In this document: positions 46,896 through 58,443 of the stretch, piece after piece | Layout of the letters: each line of letters starts with the position of its first letter | Numbering within the stretch: position 1 is the stretch's first letter | Source: Cadophora sp. MPI-SDFR-AT-0126 | Taxonomy: Eukaryota; Ascomycota; Leotiomycetes; Helotiales; Ploettnerulaceae | Assembly (NCBI GenBank): GCA_020747065.1 | Contig: JAGMVK010000022.1 | Span: 248,001 to 312,000 of the forward strand | Length of the DNA stretch: 64,000 nucleotides | Direction: 5' to 3' | Notes under the pieces: generated by a model | Told to the model about the DNA's origin: nothing | Databases searched by the model: none | Seen by the model: the letters and a program-made list of their open reading frames with translations, nothing else | Position numbers and translations under genes: made by a program

Positions 46896-47416
46896 ATGAA
46901 GTTCACAGCTGTTCTCCTTCCTCTCGCGCTTGCTTCTACAGCATTTGCCGCTCCAGTACCTGTGGAGGCTCGTGAGGCAGCTCCCCAATACGCCGATTAT
47001 GGAGATTAGTAGGTACTTTTCTGTTTAGACGTCCTGATATACACACTTCCCGCTTACTCGCCTCCACGTGGTTTGCTGACTTCTAATCCCTCAGTGCCGA
47101 TGCCACTTACGCATCCTATGGGGACTATGCTGGCGCTCCTGTCGCTCCTGTCGCTAACCCAGCAGCTCCTGCAGGAGGATACGGAAGCTACGGAGGTAAG
47201 CTTTCACCGTCTCAAATCTCCCTGTCACTTCTCCAAGACATCACGGCGCAGCACTCACTAGAAGGACCTCGAGAAATACTGGAATGACTTCTGGAATGCC
47301 TCGCATTGACAGAGCTAATTATCTGCATAGACTATCCTGCCCCAGCCGGAGGGTATGGTTCGTACGGCACCTACAAGAGAGCGCTTGGAGCATTTGTCAA
47401 GAGAATCTTTGGTTAA
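46896..47416 (+). CDS. Secreted Tyr/Gly-repeat peptide with Lys-Arg sites, candidate RiPP precursor
   Basis: Three-exon model (46896-47008, 47095-47195, 47331-47416; 300 nt, 99 residues). Start ATGAAGTTC is followed by a clear signal peptide (residues 1-18, ending AFA-AP). The rest is built from a Tyr motif of the form YxxYGxY, found four times at residues 32-38, 43-49, 67-73 and 80-86. The last two lie in two 13-residue tandem units (61-73 and 74-86; APAGGYGSYG in common). Lys-Arg pairs at 87-88 and 95-96 are possible Kex2 sites near the C-terminus. Signal peptide, aromatic repeats, Kex2 sites and a UstYa gene nearby fit a fungal ribosomal-peptide precursor, although classical ones have a Kex2 site after each repeat. 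A structural wall peptide or effector is the alternative. Confidence 0.8.
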
Positions 47417-47648
47417 AGCATAGGCGCACCTATGATGAGAAGAATGAGAGGTACTAAAGAGATCACAATGAGAGTATTTCAAGCTGACTTGCATAGATTA
47501 ACAACGCATGAGGGCAGAAACGTGCAGAAACTGACGGGTTGGAATTGCTTCTTTTCGTGTGGTGGTGACATGAACCAGGGGACGAATACGTACACGAGAA
47601 TTTGAACTCACATAATGCTGTCCTTACTTATATAATCAATGGAAATTC

Positions 47649-48488
47649 TTAATTCGACTTCTGATTCTTTGCGATGCTCTTCGCAACATTCTCCCAAACC
47701 TGTCCATCCATGATGCCGCTCTTCTCATTGTGAACCCCAAACTGTCTCACAGCTTTCCCCATCCACCACGGCCTCTTAGCATTTAGTTCTGTCGTATCGC
47801 GACAGTAGTTGGCAAAACCCATGCGCTCTCTGGTCGCATGTAAGTCCCCAACTTTGACTCGTGTCACCCTCGGTTTGCCAATGAAATTCATGGTCGTAAT
47901 GTCGAGCTCTGCGGCCTTGGGTAAGGTCTTAGAGTACCGCAGCAACATCTCGTGGGATTGGCGGGCGAATATCGGCAGCCGAAGATGTATGTACGTTACG
48001 AAGGGCGATGAGATGTAGGCAATCACCGTGACTGGCACAAGCCCGGCCACCATAACTGGTTCAGTGTAAGTATCTCAAGCGTCTCAAATTTGGAGAGTAA
48101 AAGGTAGAGAAGTTCATGAATCATACCACCGGCAGCAGCCCCATTTGATTCATCCGCATAAAAATGCGTGGGAGCCATCACGGCACAGAAGAACGCGCAG
48201 ATGAAAATAGTGGTGACTTTTAAGCAGCCAAGAAATACCGTTCTACCGGTACCTGCATGATAGATAATCAACCGCTCAGGAAATCCTAGGTGTGTCAGAG
48301 CCATTTTCAGTATTCATTGGAAGCAACCGAGACTCACGAGCCTTTTTAGCTCCAGGTTTTGGCATACGACTGGCTGAGCTGTTTAATCGTATTTTCAGAA
48401 TTGAAGATCTGAAAGTTAGAATTCCCACAGATTGAGGTCTCCTGAGGGTATGTAAGATGGCCCTAGGCTTGATCCATTGGAGCAGCAT
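47649..48488 (-). CDS. Mitochondrial inner-membrane protein, TMEM70/TMEM186-like
   Basis: Model: 48338-48488, 48127-48285, 47649-48055 (717 nt, 238 residues). The start ATG at 48486-48488 gives an Arg- and Ser-rich N-terminus without acidic residues (ILHTLRRPQSVGILTFRSSILKIRLNSSASR), a typical mitochondrial targeting sequence. An upstream in-frame ATG at 48800 would extend it by about 100 poor-quality residues. The body has ERLIIYHAGTGRTVFLGCLKV, then two membrane helices (TTIFICAFFCAVMAPTHFY and AGLVPVTVIAYISSPFVTYIHL), followed by a conserved matrix-side tail (TMNFIGKPRVTRVKVGDL, RPWWMGKAVRQFG). This is a conserved Pezizomycotina protein that I recall as loosely related to the TMEM70/186 group involved in respiratory-complex assembly; the relationship is uncertain. 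Confidence 0.8.
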
Positions 48489-49609
48489 CGTGTCTGGATT
48501 GGATGGGTTTGCGGAGGAAATAGGGGTTGCTGCACGTGCCAGTGTCAGGCCGACGGCGTTTGGTAGAATTATGGGAGACAGTATATGTGGCGGGCTGGTG
48601 AGGACCGCATAATTATCAAATGATGACCCCCGAAATGCTTTTGCTTTTTGAAAAGACGACTGTGGAGCATGAAAAGATCGCGAGATTCGCAGCTTCGTCA
48701 AGCACTTCTGCCCGCTCTCACCGCCTAGAGAACCGGATTGGGGAATAGGGCCAGCTGCAAGACTTCTACTTGTGTGCGTAGAAGTTTTTGATTTTTGCAA
48801 TTCTACTTACAAATGGGACATTTGAAAGAAAATTAATCACATTCTCTAGACCATCATCTTTCGTCTTCGCTGCTTCTATTCATATACTATATCTTGCATG
48901 ATGTTGATAGGTCCCGCAACGAAGTAAGCGACAAAACCTCGATGCTCCTCTGTGTTCCCCTAAGCGTTGTATTCAAAATGCAGTTTCTCTGACCTCGACT
49001 TAGGTGTTGACATTTCTGCGAGATCCACATCCTCATCCAGAGAGTTTGCTACCAAAAAGAATTCGCTATTTCAAATTCCAGACGATATAATTCCAAGAAG
49101 TGGGGTCATTGTTTCTCGGGACCGAGATCTGTCACTAGAATCTTTCTTTTCTATACAAATGTTGTATGTTTTCTTAAGGAATATGCTTTGGGAATCGACG
49201 CCGTAATTGAGTGACGAGTGACACGAATAGAAGAGCCGTTGAGACTTTGCCTGATTATTAGTTTTATCTGCTGAGCAGTCAACTTGGGACATCTGTAATG
49301 TAAACGAATCTCTGGAAGATACTGACTGGGTCTTTTCAAGATGACCCAAAAATGGAAAGGAATAGCGAGGTCAAGCACGTAAGCGAGGATGTTGTCCGAG
49401 GGGCTCCAATTGTTTTGGAAAGTCAAATCAAGACAACTTCGTTTACTCAAGGCTTCGCCCTCGAACCAGTCATTGAACCTAATACTTTACCACTGCCACT
49501 CGATTTGAGATTTCCAATTATACCTTATGTTCCCACTCGTGTCACTTTTACTCAAAACAATGCTTAGCCCGAGAATTAAAAAGCACTCTACTGAATCCAA
49601 TCCACCCAT
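48489..49609. other. Intergenic, nothing recognised
   Basis: About 1.1 kb of moderately AT-rich sequence between two minus-strand genes, with only short frames. Contains the presumed promoter of the mitochondrial protein gene. Confidence 0.5.
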
Positions 49610-50929
49610 TCATAAATCGCGATTCCTCTTCTCCAATCTCTCCAATCTCTCATCCCTACATCTCCTCCCACCAATCAAAGGATTGCACCTAACTGTCTTC
49701 CCATCCTCAAACCTCGCCACAAAACTACTATTATACCTCGCCGCCATGCCCACAGTTGGAAAGTCCGTTGAGATTAGCTGTGCACCACTCGCGAGTGCCG
49801 CATCCCTCATCACGAAACTGTTCTCCAGCACGGTTCTAATCGGCACATCGCTCCTCGTTCTCACAAAATACCCCTTCTTCACAAGATCCTGGATAAGCTG
49901 CAAATTATCGCCTGTTGGATCATTACGCTTCAGAAACGCGCCGTCTGATTCCCCAGGCACGGAATTCGTGAATATCGCACGACCTTCGAGATTCTCATGT
50001 CCGTTCGCTCGATACGGATTACGGATGATACCGGGGTCTGGCTCATTGTCCATGAGGAACATCACTTTGTTCCTAGAGGATTTCTGAGTTGGCCAGCCGT
50101 ATTGGAGGACGGATTGCTCGAGTGTGAGACCTGGCCTGCGAATATCGTCTGGAGTGATAAGCTCGTCGTCGCTGAAGACGGAGCGGATCTCTGTGTCGAC
50201 TGTGGGAATGTTGGTGCTGTTCCAGGGCTCACCTGGGGTACCTCCCAATGCGGCGATCGCGGGATTTTGGTTGACGAATTCGAGCATAATGGGGATGAGG
50301 GTGTGGCCGCTATTGGCTTTGGACCAGGTTCGTACTTGCGTGAGACAGTCGACCAATGTAAAGCCTATGTACCAGATGATCAGCAATTTGCAAACTTGAT
50401 ACACCGAAAAGGAACGGAACAAGATCTCAGGATGAAGAGGGAGACAGGATCGTTCCTCACAGTGCGAGTTCACGTCAACATCAGCAATATGCAAGACCTT
50501 CGTCCCCGGAAGCGCCAGCGCAGGGACATCCGGAAACGGCAAGTTAGAAAGATTCCTTGCAAGTGGAGTAGCATACGTTCCGCCCGTCGAGTCGGCAAAC
50601 AGGTCGAATTCGAGACCACGCATAGATTGGTAGGTGAGCTGGTCGGAGATCGTAGCGTGTGAGTAATATAAGTCTTGAGCGGTGCTTAGACCGACAACGT
50701 TCTCGATGAGTGGGCGCTCAGCTAAAGTTGTTTCGATGTGGTAGCTGTTGTGGGTGCCGATTACTTGGACTTGATTTAAACGGAGTCCATTACGATCGCG
50801 GAATAATGGAGTTGCGAACGCGGGTGGCAAGGCACCTGTTTGTATCAGCGTGTTTCGGTAGGGTGATGTTGTTGTAGCACTTACAGCTGAGAGCAAGGAC
50901 GCTGCAGAAAGAAGTTCTGAAAACCATAG
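49610..50929 (-). CDS. Secreted PI-PLC-like phosphodiesterase
   Basis: PLC-like TIM-barrel phosphodiesterase, related to the calcium-dependent phosphoinositide phospholipase C (PI-PLC-C1) group. Model: 50887-50929, 50461-50835, 49610-50364 (1173 nt, 390 residues). The first short exon supplies a signal peptide (RTSFCSVLALSCALPPAFA) and joins in phase to the main body. QVIGTHNSYH contains the catalytic His43 region, and GLEFDLFAD carries a likely metal ligand. An in-frame 96-nt intron (50365-50460) must be removed: without it the conserved HIADVDVNSHCFTLVDCLTQVRTWS would be interrupted by 32 foreign residues. VMFLMDNEP and QLISTDFPT are typical of the second half. Predicted to be secreted; substrate not shown. 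The last 20 residues are Arg/Glu-rich. Confidence 0.88.
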   Translation of the reverse strand, partial: LWFSELLSAASLLSAVSATTTSPYRNTLIQTGALPPAFATPLFRDRNGLRLNQVQVIGTHNSYHIETTLAERPLIENVVGLSTAQDLYYSHATISDQLTYQSMRGLEFDLFADSTGGTYATPLARNLSNLPFPDVPALALPGTKVLHIADVDVNSHCEERSCLPLHPEILFRSFSVYQVCKLLIIWYIGFTLVDCLTQVRTWSKANSGHTLIPIMLEFVNQNPAIAALGGTPGEPWNSTNIPTVDTEIRSVFSDDELITPDDIRRPGLTLEQSVLQYGWPTQKSSRNKVMFLMDNEPDPGIIRNPYRANGHENLEGRAIFTNSVPGESDGAFLKRNDPTGDNLQLIQDLVKKGYFVRTRSDVPIRTVLENSFVMRDAALASGAQLISTDFPTVGMAARYNSSFVARFEDGKTVRCNPLIGGRRCRDERLERLEKRNRDL

Positions 50930-52036
50930 CTAATGCCAGAGCACTGAGCTACAGAGAGCTATGAGGCTTCCCAGCAACTGTTCTTGACGAAAATGGACTT
51001 TATATATCCACTTCTCTGATCAATCTGACAATGCCTCGAAGATCTGTCACGAAGTAATCTCCGAAGCTGCAGTAAACAAGTACACAGACTCAATGCAGAC
51101 TCAAAATTTACAAGGAAGGAGGACATCCATTTTAGTAGAGCGGCACATGATCCCAAGTTCGAGCTGGAAAGTTAAAATCATGCATTAGGTAAGGCACCTA
51201 TACGACACTAACATACAACTAGCAGGTCACATCGCGTTCCGAGCCAATTGGGGTCATGCCTTGTGCCAAGCTCAGGAACAGAAGCAGCATTTACGCTTAG
51301 TCCTGGTACAGCGAAATGATGCCCGCAGTTCCTTCCCAATAGAAATAGGTCTAGAGAAATGTCCTCTAAAATATAATTATACTATTTTACGTTCAAATCT
51401 TCTATGACCTGAAGTTTTGGGGAGTGTGGAATCATTCTTTCATCCCATTCACAGTGTTTTGAACTGCCCATGTTCTCCTGTTACGGGGGGCGGGAGCCAA
51501 GCTTTACCCCTCTCCGAAATGACAGCATGATCATAGAGTTGCCTAGGTACAATTGATGCATGTGTCTTTCAAGCACTTCCACCTGGTATAACCAAGTTTC
51601 ATTTGCTGAAAACATCTAGGCTCTGAGATAATAAAATACAGGACTCATGAATGCCATCTTCATTCGTCCGTTCATGGTCACGTGCATAGAATGTGTTTAC
51701 TTTCATGAAGCGAACCGAGAATGGATTGGGGAAAAGGAAACACCAAGATGTTGCAAGAGAAAGACCATGCCATCAAGTGCCTTTTTCAGAAACCTGTTTC
51801 TTGTATACTCTGCTTTCAAATTATATCCTTGCTGTTCTTCCCCTCTTGAAGATACCACAAGTCTCCGGTGACGGCATCAAGAGTGATTCACTGACCATAC
51901 ACTTGGCATTTATGATACCAAAGAACAGCTATTATTCCATTCAGAGTACAATAGCAACAATCCAACTCTACGTTCCTATTGTACATTAAAATAAGGCCCC
52001 AATAACGCCATAGTCGACCCTCATCTCACTCTCGAA
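50930..52036. other. Intergenic between divergent genes
   Basis: About 1.1 kb between the divergently transcribed phosphodiesterase and hypothetical genes. It should hold both promoters. No supported coding frame or repeat. Confidence 0.5.
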
Positions 52037-53891
52037 ATGTCTACCGTGTCATTCCTTCCTTCCAATGAATCCCTTATGTTTCACACTTATGATGTGCCGC
52101 ATCTGCGGAAATACCCAAAACTTAAAATCTCTTAACAACAAAGCCGTCGAAACAATAAGTCTAACATTATCAAGACAACACTGAAACGTGGAGCGTATTT
52201 CGGGCAACTTTTGGACCCAGAGATACAATGCTCTTGTGAGACATCGAATAGTGTTGAACGGTCTGCACGAAGTCGTACCCGATTCTGCACTAACGGAAAT
52301 GATAAAGGAAGTTGATGATGATTTGCTGCGCCGTGAGGGGCAAATGGCTGAGCATCTCGCTCTTGAGCAACAGATTGTTGCAAGCTCTGCTGGCGAAATG
52401 AATTCTGGCAATTCAATCACGCCTAGTGAAAGTGTGAGTGTGAGCGTAAGACAGAGAATAGAACAAGAAGCTGCCGCTACTGCTGAGGTTTGCGTTCCTT
52501 GATGCACGTATTTGTCTTCGAATCCCTGGCCGTCTTGACCGAGACAGTGCTTCGATGTCAGGCTGAGGAAGTTGTGTACAAAAGTGCTGACTCTGCTACA
52601 GACAATGGAGGATGACAGAGATTCCAGGAAATTAGGAAAGATGAGAGAGTTCTCACATTGCCATCTCTCGGGAAGTGATTTGGATCCTCATCCACTTCTC
52701 ATGAAGAGATCATGCCTGATAGTTGAAGCATGGCTGGAGAAGTGTGACGCCGCTGCTGCCACTGGCCAAGAACAGGACTTGGATAGTGACTCTGCAGTTT
52801 TTATCCTAAGAGGCTTCCATGAAAGACCCCAACCTGACGTCGAAGTTTGGCATAGACCTCTTCGAAATAGAGAGAGCCTACCCGCTGGCTTCACTCCACG
52901 TGGGAGAGACGACTCTACCCATCATCATCGCCAGCAAACAGACTACGAACCGTCTTTACGCAACGCTGACCATGGTTCCGACCTAGACTTCGACCCCGAT
53001 AGCCCTATCAATGACAATATGTCGATAAAGGCGTCTCCAAGGCGCAAGATTAAATTTGCCGAAAAGCTATTCTCCGCTCTACGCCCGAAGAAGCCAAAGA
53101 GTTGGGACAGAAATCATGGCACGCAACGACGAGTCAGGTTCGAAGAAGAAACAAGGCCACAGAGACATCGAGCGAAGCGCGAGAAATCAAAGATGGGGGA
53201 GAGAGAAAGCATGGTTGAGGAGGATGGATACCGCACTTCAGTCATCTCACACTACGATGCGAATCTCCACCGGTCGATGGACATTGATGCCATTAGCGCG
53301 ACTTCGAGCTCAAATGAGACCACAGAGAACGTTGATAAGGAGATAGAATCCGATTTGTCCGTTCTGAGCAGTCGAGATTCAGAGATGAACCTCGGAAGCA
53401 TCATGGGGCAACCCGCTTCACCTCCTTCAGCTTATCTTTCGACCGAGTCCTTACCTCTACCTCAAGAAAACCTAGAGTTCCAACCAAGCCCACCCAAACC
53501 GAACTCTCCCTGGTTGGATAGCCGTTATCGGGCTCGCATTGGTGAAACCCCTCACGGCAAAGCGACCTCTTCGTCAGCATCACATCGCATCGAGACACTC
53601 CCACCGGGCGTCACTTCCATCGTCCCTACTGTCTACCCGACAGAGAAGCCAAGCAAATCCGACTTTGATAAGAACAGAGAGGAAAGACGAGCTGAACGCA
53701 ATGCAATTACGCCTGTTCTTCTACCAGAGATGATCAACTTTGTTCATCACAAGGAAACAGGTCGTCGAATTGCTACGCCAGAAGCCAGAGATTTGAAAGA
53801 TCGTCGAGCACAGCGAGGATTGAAGTCATCGGGGACAGAGAATTACCGTACAGATGAGAGGAAGAGGCTTTGGTCGTTGGAGAGGGCGTAG
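52037..53891 (+). CDS. Large, mostly disordered hypothetical protein
   Basis: The main parts are clear: an exon open to 52487 (GTTTGC donor) joined in phase 0 to 52602-53891, encoding about 430 residues. The 5' end is uncertain. One choice is the ATG at 52037 (MSTVSFLPSNESL) with an intron from the GT after YD (52094) to the CAG before AGATACAATGC (52213); the conservative alternative is the ATG at 52299. The protein starts with a helical, Glu-rich segment (DDDLLRREGQMAEHLALEQQIV). It then becomes a long polar, low-complexity region with basic patches (RRKIKFAEKLFSALRPKKPKSW; RRVRFEEETRPQRHRAKREK) and ends with a helical EERRAERNAITPVLLPEMI and an Arg-rich tail. No family is recognised; a nuclear or scaffold role is possible but not shown. 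Confidence 0.6.
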
Positions 53892-54551
53892 GGTGGAAAA
53901 GGCTTGGAAGTGTTGAGATTATAGATGAGAACGGGTGGAGAAAGGATAGGATGGAGGAATCGGATAAGGACACAAGGATAAGAATTAGGGCATAATCGGC
54001 GAAATAGCTATGATAAACTTCCAATCCATTATTGGAAGACCATAAAATGAACAGCATTCGTACTTCTTTCGACTGATATTGGGCTTTTGAGGTTGGAATG
54101 TGGTTGTTGAAGAAGTGACAATGAGTGCTTTTCAAAGTGCATGTAATCTTGGCTGCGAGACCATTGCCTGCAAAAGTGTCAATTGTGTACATCACGATTA
54201 TGGATTCAATGGCGGCATTACTTGTAACTGACCCAGACCTAGAGCATTCAAATAAAGAAAGACACCTGGGCAGCGGAAGTGGAAGTTGTATGACCAAAAT
54301 GAGGATCCAGATCCTTGATGACAGGGGTTCGCGGGTGCGGGCCAAGTGGTGGAGCCGGCAATCACGACCCGCACGCGCTCCCAACGCGTCTTCCCCAAAC
54401 TTTCGAAGCTCTTCATTTCTACGGACGTACTTAGTCCAGCTGCTTCCCAATGTCCATAGCTTTACCCTTCAACATCCCGATTTCTCGACCAAACATCTGT
54501 TCTTGTTACCTGTATTATACGATAACCCCTCACTTTTATTGAACGGTCAAT
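53892..54551. other. Intergenic upstream of MSH6
   Basis: About 660 bases between the hypothetical gene and MSH6 on the same strand. A minus-strand frame of 225 codons crosses it but overlaps the 3' part of the upstream gene and has hydrophobic, Ser-rich noise-like sequence. The last 150 bases are probably the MSH6 promoter. Confidence 0.5.
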
Positions 54552-57500
54552 ATGGGAAAGGCAAAGGATGGGTCAGCTACGCCTGCCCGGGCCCCTGCAT
54601 CATTGCAGAAGCAGAACTCAAGTGGTGGACCTTCATCAGGGCAGCGAACGATTCAGAGTTTCTTCGGGAAGAAAGCAGCCAGCAGCGGAACTACTCCCAA
54701 CAGTTCCAACGGCGTCTTGAAGGCCAATGAGACTTCGAATGCCGTCAACGCCATGGCGAAGGCTACCCTCCCAGTCAAGAAACCAGCTTTCCGGAAGCCT
54801 GCTGTCAAAAGCATGACTCCTGTACCAAGTAGCGATGCTATAGGCCCGTCCAGCTCTCAGGAGAACGAAAATGGAGGGATTCCAGAAGAGGTAGAGGACA
54901 TTGGTCTGCCGTCGCCTTCCACACCTGCTAAGAGAGTTCAGCAGGCTGTCAATGGAAACGGTCTGGCATTGGGTAGCAGCCCATCGCGCAAGGTAAGCAA
55001 ATTGCACGTCCGAAGTCACTACCAATCTCTGATTGATGGATCTAGGCAAAGAAAGTTGTTAGTTATGCCGAGTCGGACGACGATGATGACGAGGATGCCT
55101 ACGACCCAGCTGGAATCAATACAAAAAGGAGAAAAGCTTCCAAGGCCAAGATTGAAGAGGATGAGGATGAAGATGATGCATTTATTGGCGGCCTAGATGG
55201 TGCCGCTGACGATGATGATGGTATTGAACCCTGCCTACACCCGGGAAACTGTGGCTAACACAATGTAGATGATATGGACGATTTTGTCGTGGACGATGAC
55301 TCGGATGCTCCTATCAAGCCTTCGAAGAAAAGAAAAAGACCAGTGTCGACCTCAAGTTCCCGTAAACGCTCGAATGCAAACATAGCTCCACCTACACCTG
55401 CTCCCGTTGAAAGAGACGAAGAAGACGAAATGGAGATGGAGATCCCACAAACCTCAACCGCACAGCAATGGATGTACGACCCAGAGAATACACAGCTACT
55501 GTTGGACAAGTCGTCGAGTGCCCTCAAGACCCCACAATCGAACAAGAAGAAGCCGAAAGAGAAAGCATGCAAGAGTGAGCCGGAGCACCGATATCCATGG
55601 TTAGCAAACTTGCAAGATCTGGACCGCAACCCCATTGGACATCCGGACTATGACCCCAGAACTGTCTACATTCCTCCTGGAGCATGGGCGAAGTTCTCCC
55701 CATTCGAGAAACAGTACTGGGAAATCAAGCAGAAGTTCTGGGATACAGTTGTCTTCTTCAAAAAGGGCAAGTTCTACGAGCTGTACGAGAACGACGCTAC
55801 AATTGGTCACCAGTTGTTTGATCTCAAGCTCACAGACAGAGTAAACATGCGAATGGTTGGGGTTCCGGAGATGTCTTTGGATCATTGGGCCAACCAGTTT
55901 GTCGCCAAAGGATTCAAGATTGCTCGTGTTGATCAGTGCGAATCTGCCCTTGGCAAAGAAATGCGTGAAGCGGAAGGCAAGAGTAACGGAAACAAGGCCC
56001 CTTCTAAGGCCGACAAGATCATTCGTCGTGAACTTGCCTGTGTTCTGACCGGCGGTACCTTAGTCGAAGGAAGCATGCTTCAGGATGACATGGCCACGTT
56101 TTGTGTGGCTATCAAAGAGCAAATGCTTGATGACCTACCAAATTATGGGGTGGCATTTGTCGATACTGCAACTGGACAATTCTTCCTCTCAGAATTCGTG
56201 GACGATGTCGACCTGACGAAATTCGAGACCTTGATTGCCCAAATCAGACCCCAGGAGCTACTTCTGGAGAAGTCCCATCTTTCAACCAAAGCACTTCGAA
56301 TCTTGAAAAACAATACCAATCCGACCACTATTTGGAATCATCTGAAGCCAGGCAACGAGTTCTGGACTGCCGACATCACCCGAAGGGAGTTGGACTGTAG
56401 CGGGTATTTCGTCTCTGAGGAAGACGACAGTAAAGAAGTATGGCCAGAGAAGTTGAACGCTGCAAGAAGTAGCGATGTCTTGATGTCAGCCATGGGCGCT
56501 CTCGTTCAGTATCTCAGGACACTCAAATTGGAGCGCAGCCTTCTGACCCAAGGTAATTTCACCACCTACAGTCCAATCCAGAAAGGCACTACTTTAGTGT
56601 TGGATGGACAGACTCTCATCAACCTGGAGGTTTTTGCCAACAGTTTTGATGGGGGCCAAGATGGAACCCTCTTTACTCTGCTCAATCGCTGTGTAACGCC
56701 ATTCGGCAAGCGCATGTTTCGACAATGGGTCTGTCATCCTCTGGCAGATACCTTCAGGATTAATGAACGCCTTGATGCGGTTGACATGCTCAATAAGGAT
56801 CGCACCCTCAGCGAGCAATTTATTGAGTCAATGACCCGAATGCCAGATCTGGAGAGATTGATTTCTCGAATCCACGCGGGCTCTTGCCGGCCAGACGATT
56901 TTGTCAGAGTAATCGATGGCTTTGAACAAATTGAGTACACGATGAGCCTGTTGCAAGCTTTCGGTGGGGGTGACGGCATTGTTGATCGGCTCATTGCTGC
57001 CATGCCAGATCTGACAAAGCCACTCAAGTTTTGGAAGACAGCATTTGATCACTCCAAGGCAAGAGAATTCAAGCTCCTCGTGCCAGCACGAGGAGTCGAA
57101 GAGGACTTCGATGGCAGCCAAGACCACATTGAAGAGATCGAAGGAGAATTGGAGGCCTTATTGAAACGGAAAAGGAAGGAGCTGGGCGGCAATTCATCCA
57201 AGATCAACTACAAGACTATAGGCAAGGAGATCTACCAAATGGAAGTCCCCGTTTCAATCAAGGTGCCGAAGGATTGGAGCATGATGTCCTCGGCTTCTGG
57301 GTTCAAACGCTACTACTTCCCAGAGTTGAAGACTCTCATTCGACAATTGCAGGAGGCTCAGGAGACTCATGGTCAGATTGTAAAGCAAGTGGCAAGCAGG
57401 TTGTATGCTCGATTTGACGAAGACTACAACCTCTGGCTGCCAGCGGTCAGAGTTGTATCACAACTTGATTGCTTGATCAGTCTTGCCACAGCATCCGCTG

Positions 57501-58443
57501 CTCTCGGAGAGCCAAGTTGCAGACCAAACTTCGTCGATTCAGAACGAAGTGTGATCGAATTTGAGGAACTCCGCCATCCTTGCGTGCTGCCCAATGTCGC
57601 CGACTTCATTCCAAACGATGTAAAGCTTGGTGGAGATGCAGCGAACATCAATTTGTTGACTGGCGCAAACGCTGCTGGAAAGTCTACAATGTTGCGAATG
57701 GTAAGTAATTTTATTCTCATTCAAATTCCGTATCTTCTAACACTTTTTAGACCTGTGTCGCCGTCATCATGGCCCAGATTGGATGCTACGTGCCTTGTGT
57801 TTCCGCGACCCTCACTCCCGTTGATCGAATCATGTCTCGCCTGGGCGCCAATGACAACATTTTCGCTGCCCAATCAACCTTCTTCGTCGAGCTCTCAGAA
57901 ACGAAAAAGATCCTCGCGGAAGCCACTCCCCGCTCTCTCGTCATTCTCGACGAACTCGGTCGTGGAACGAGCTCCTACGATGGCGTAGCTGTGGCACAAG
58001 CAGTACTACACCATGTGGCAACTCACATTGGCTGTACTGGTTTCTTCGCAACACATTACCACTCTCTCGCTACCGAGTTCGCTGGCCATCCCGAGATCGC
58101 TCCAAAGAGAATGCAAATCCATGTCGACGAGGACAATCGACGTGTCACCTTTCTCTACAAACTGGAAGATGGTGTCGCAGAAGGTAGTTTTGGAATGCAT
58201 TGTGCTGCGATGTGCGGTATCCCAACTAAAGTTATCGACCGTGCCGAAGTTGCAGCCAAGGAGTGGGAGCATACCAGTCGCTTGAAGGAAAGCCTGGAGA
58301 AGGCGAGAAGTGGATGTTACATCCCACTTGGTGTACAGAGCGATGTCAGCTGGATCCTCAAGCAAGCCATGGGAGGCTCTGCTGAGGATGGTGTTGAAGA
58401 TAGGGGACTAGACGTCTTGATGAAGGCCATTGCTAGATTGTAA
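54552..58443 (+). CDS. MSH6: DNA mismatch repair ATPase Msh6
   Basis: Nuclear MutS homologue that pairs with Msh2 (MutS-alpha) to recognise base-base mismatches and small loops. Model: 54552-54992, 55046-55220, 55269-57700, 57751-58443 (3741 nt, 1246 residues), the usual Msh6 length. The PCNA-binding PIP box QRTIQSFF is at residues 31-38. A long acidic, Lys-rich disordered N-terminal region follows. The mismatch-binding domain shows the Phe-x-Glu wedge in KGKFYELYEND (near residue 372), and the lever, clamp and ATPase domains follow. Walker A GANAAGKST is at about 1004-1012, right before the third intron. Walker B ILDELGRGTS (near 1080) and the signature FFATHYHSLA are in the last exon. All exons join conserved sequence, so the assignment is secure. 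Confidence 0.97.

Noticed and set aside
49997..50662. 221-codon plus-strand frame
   Set aside because: Antisense to the PI-PLC-like gene, and it crosses that gene's intron without a break of its own logic.
53773..54450. 225-codon minus-strand frame
   Set aside because: Overlaps the 3' end of the hypothetical gene, hydrophobic and Ser-rich low-quality sequence, no family.
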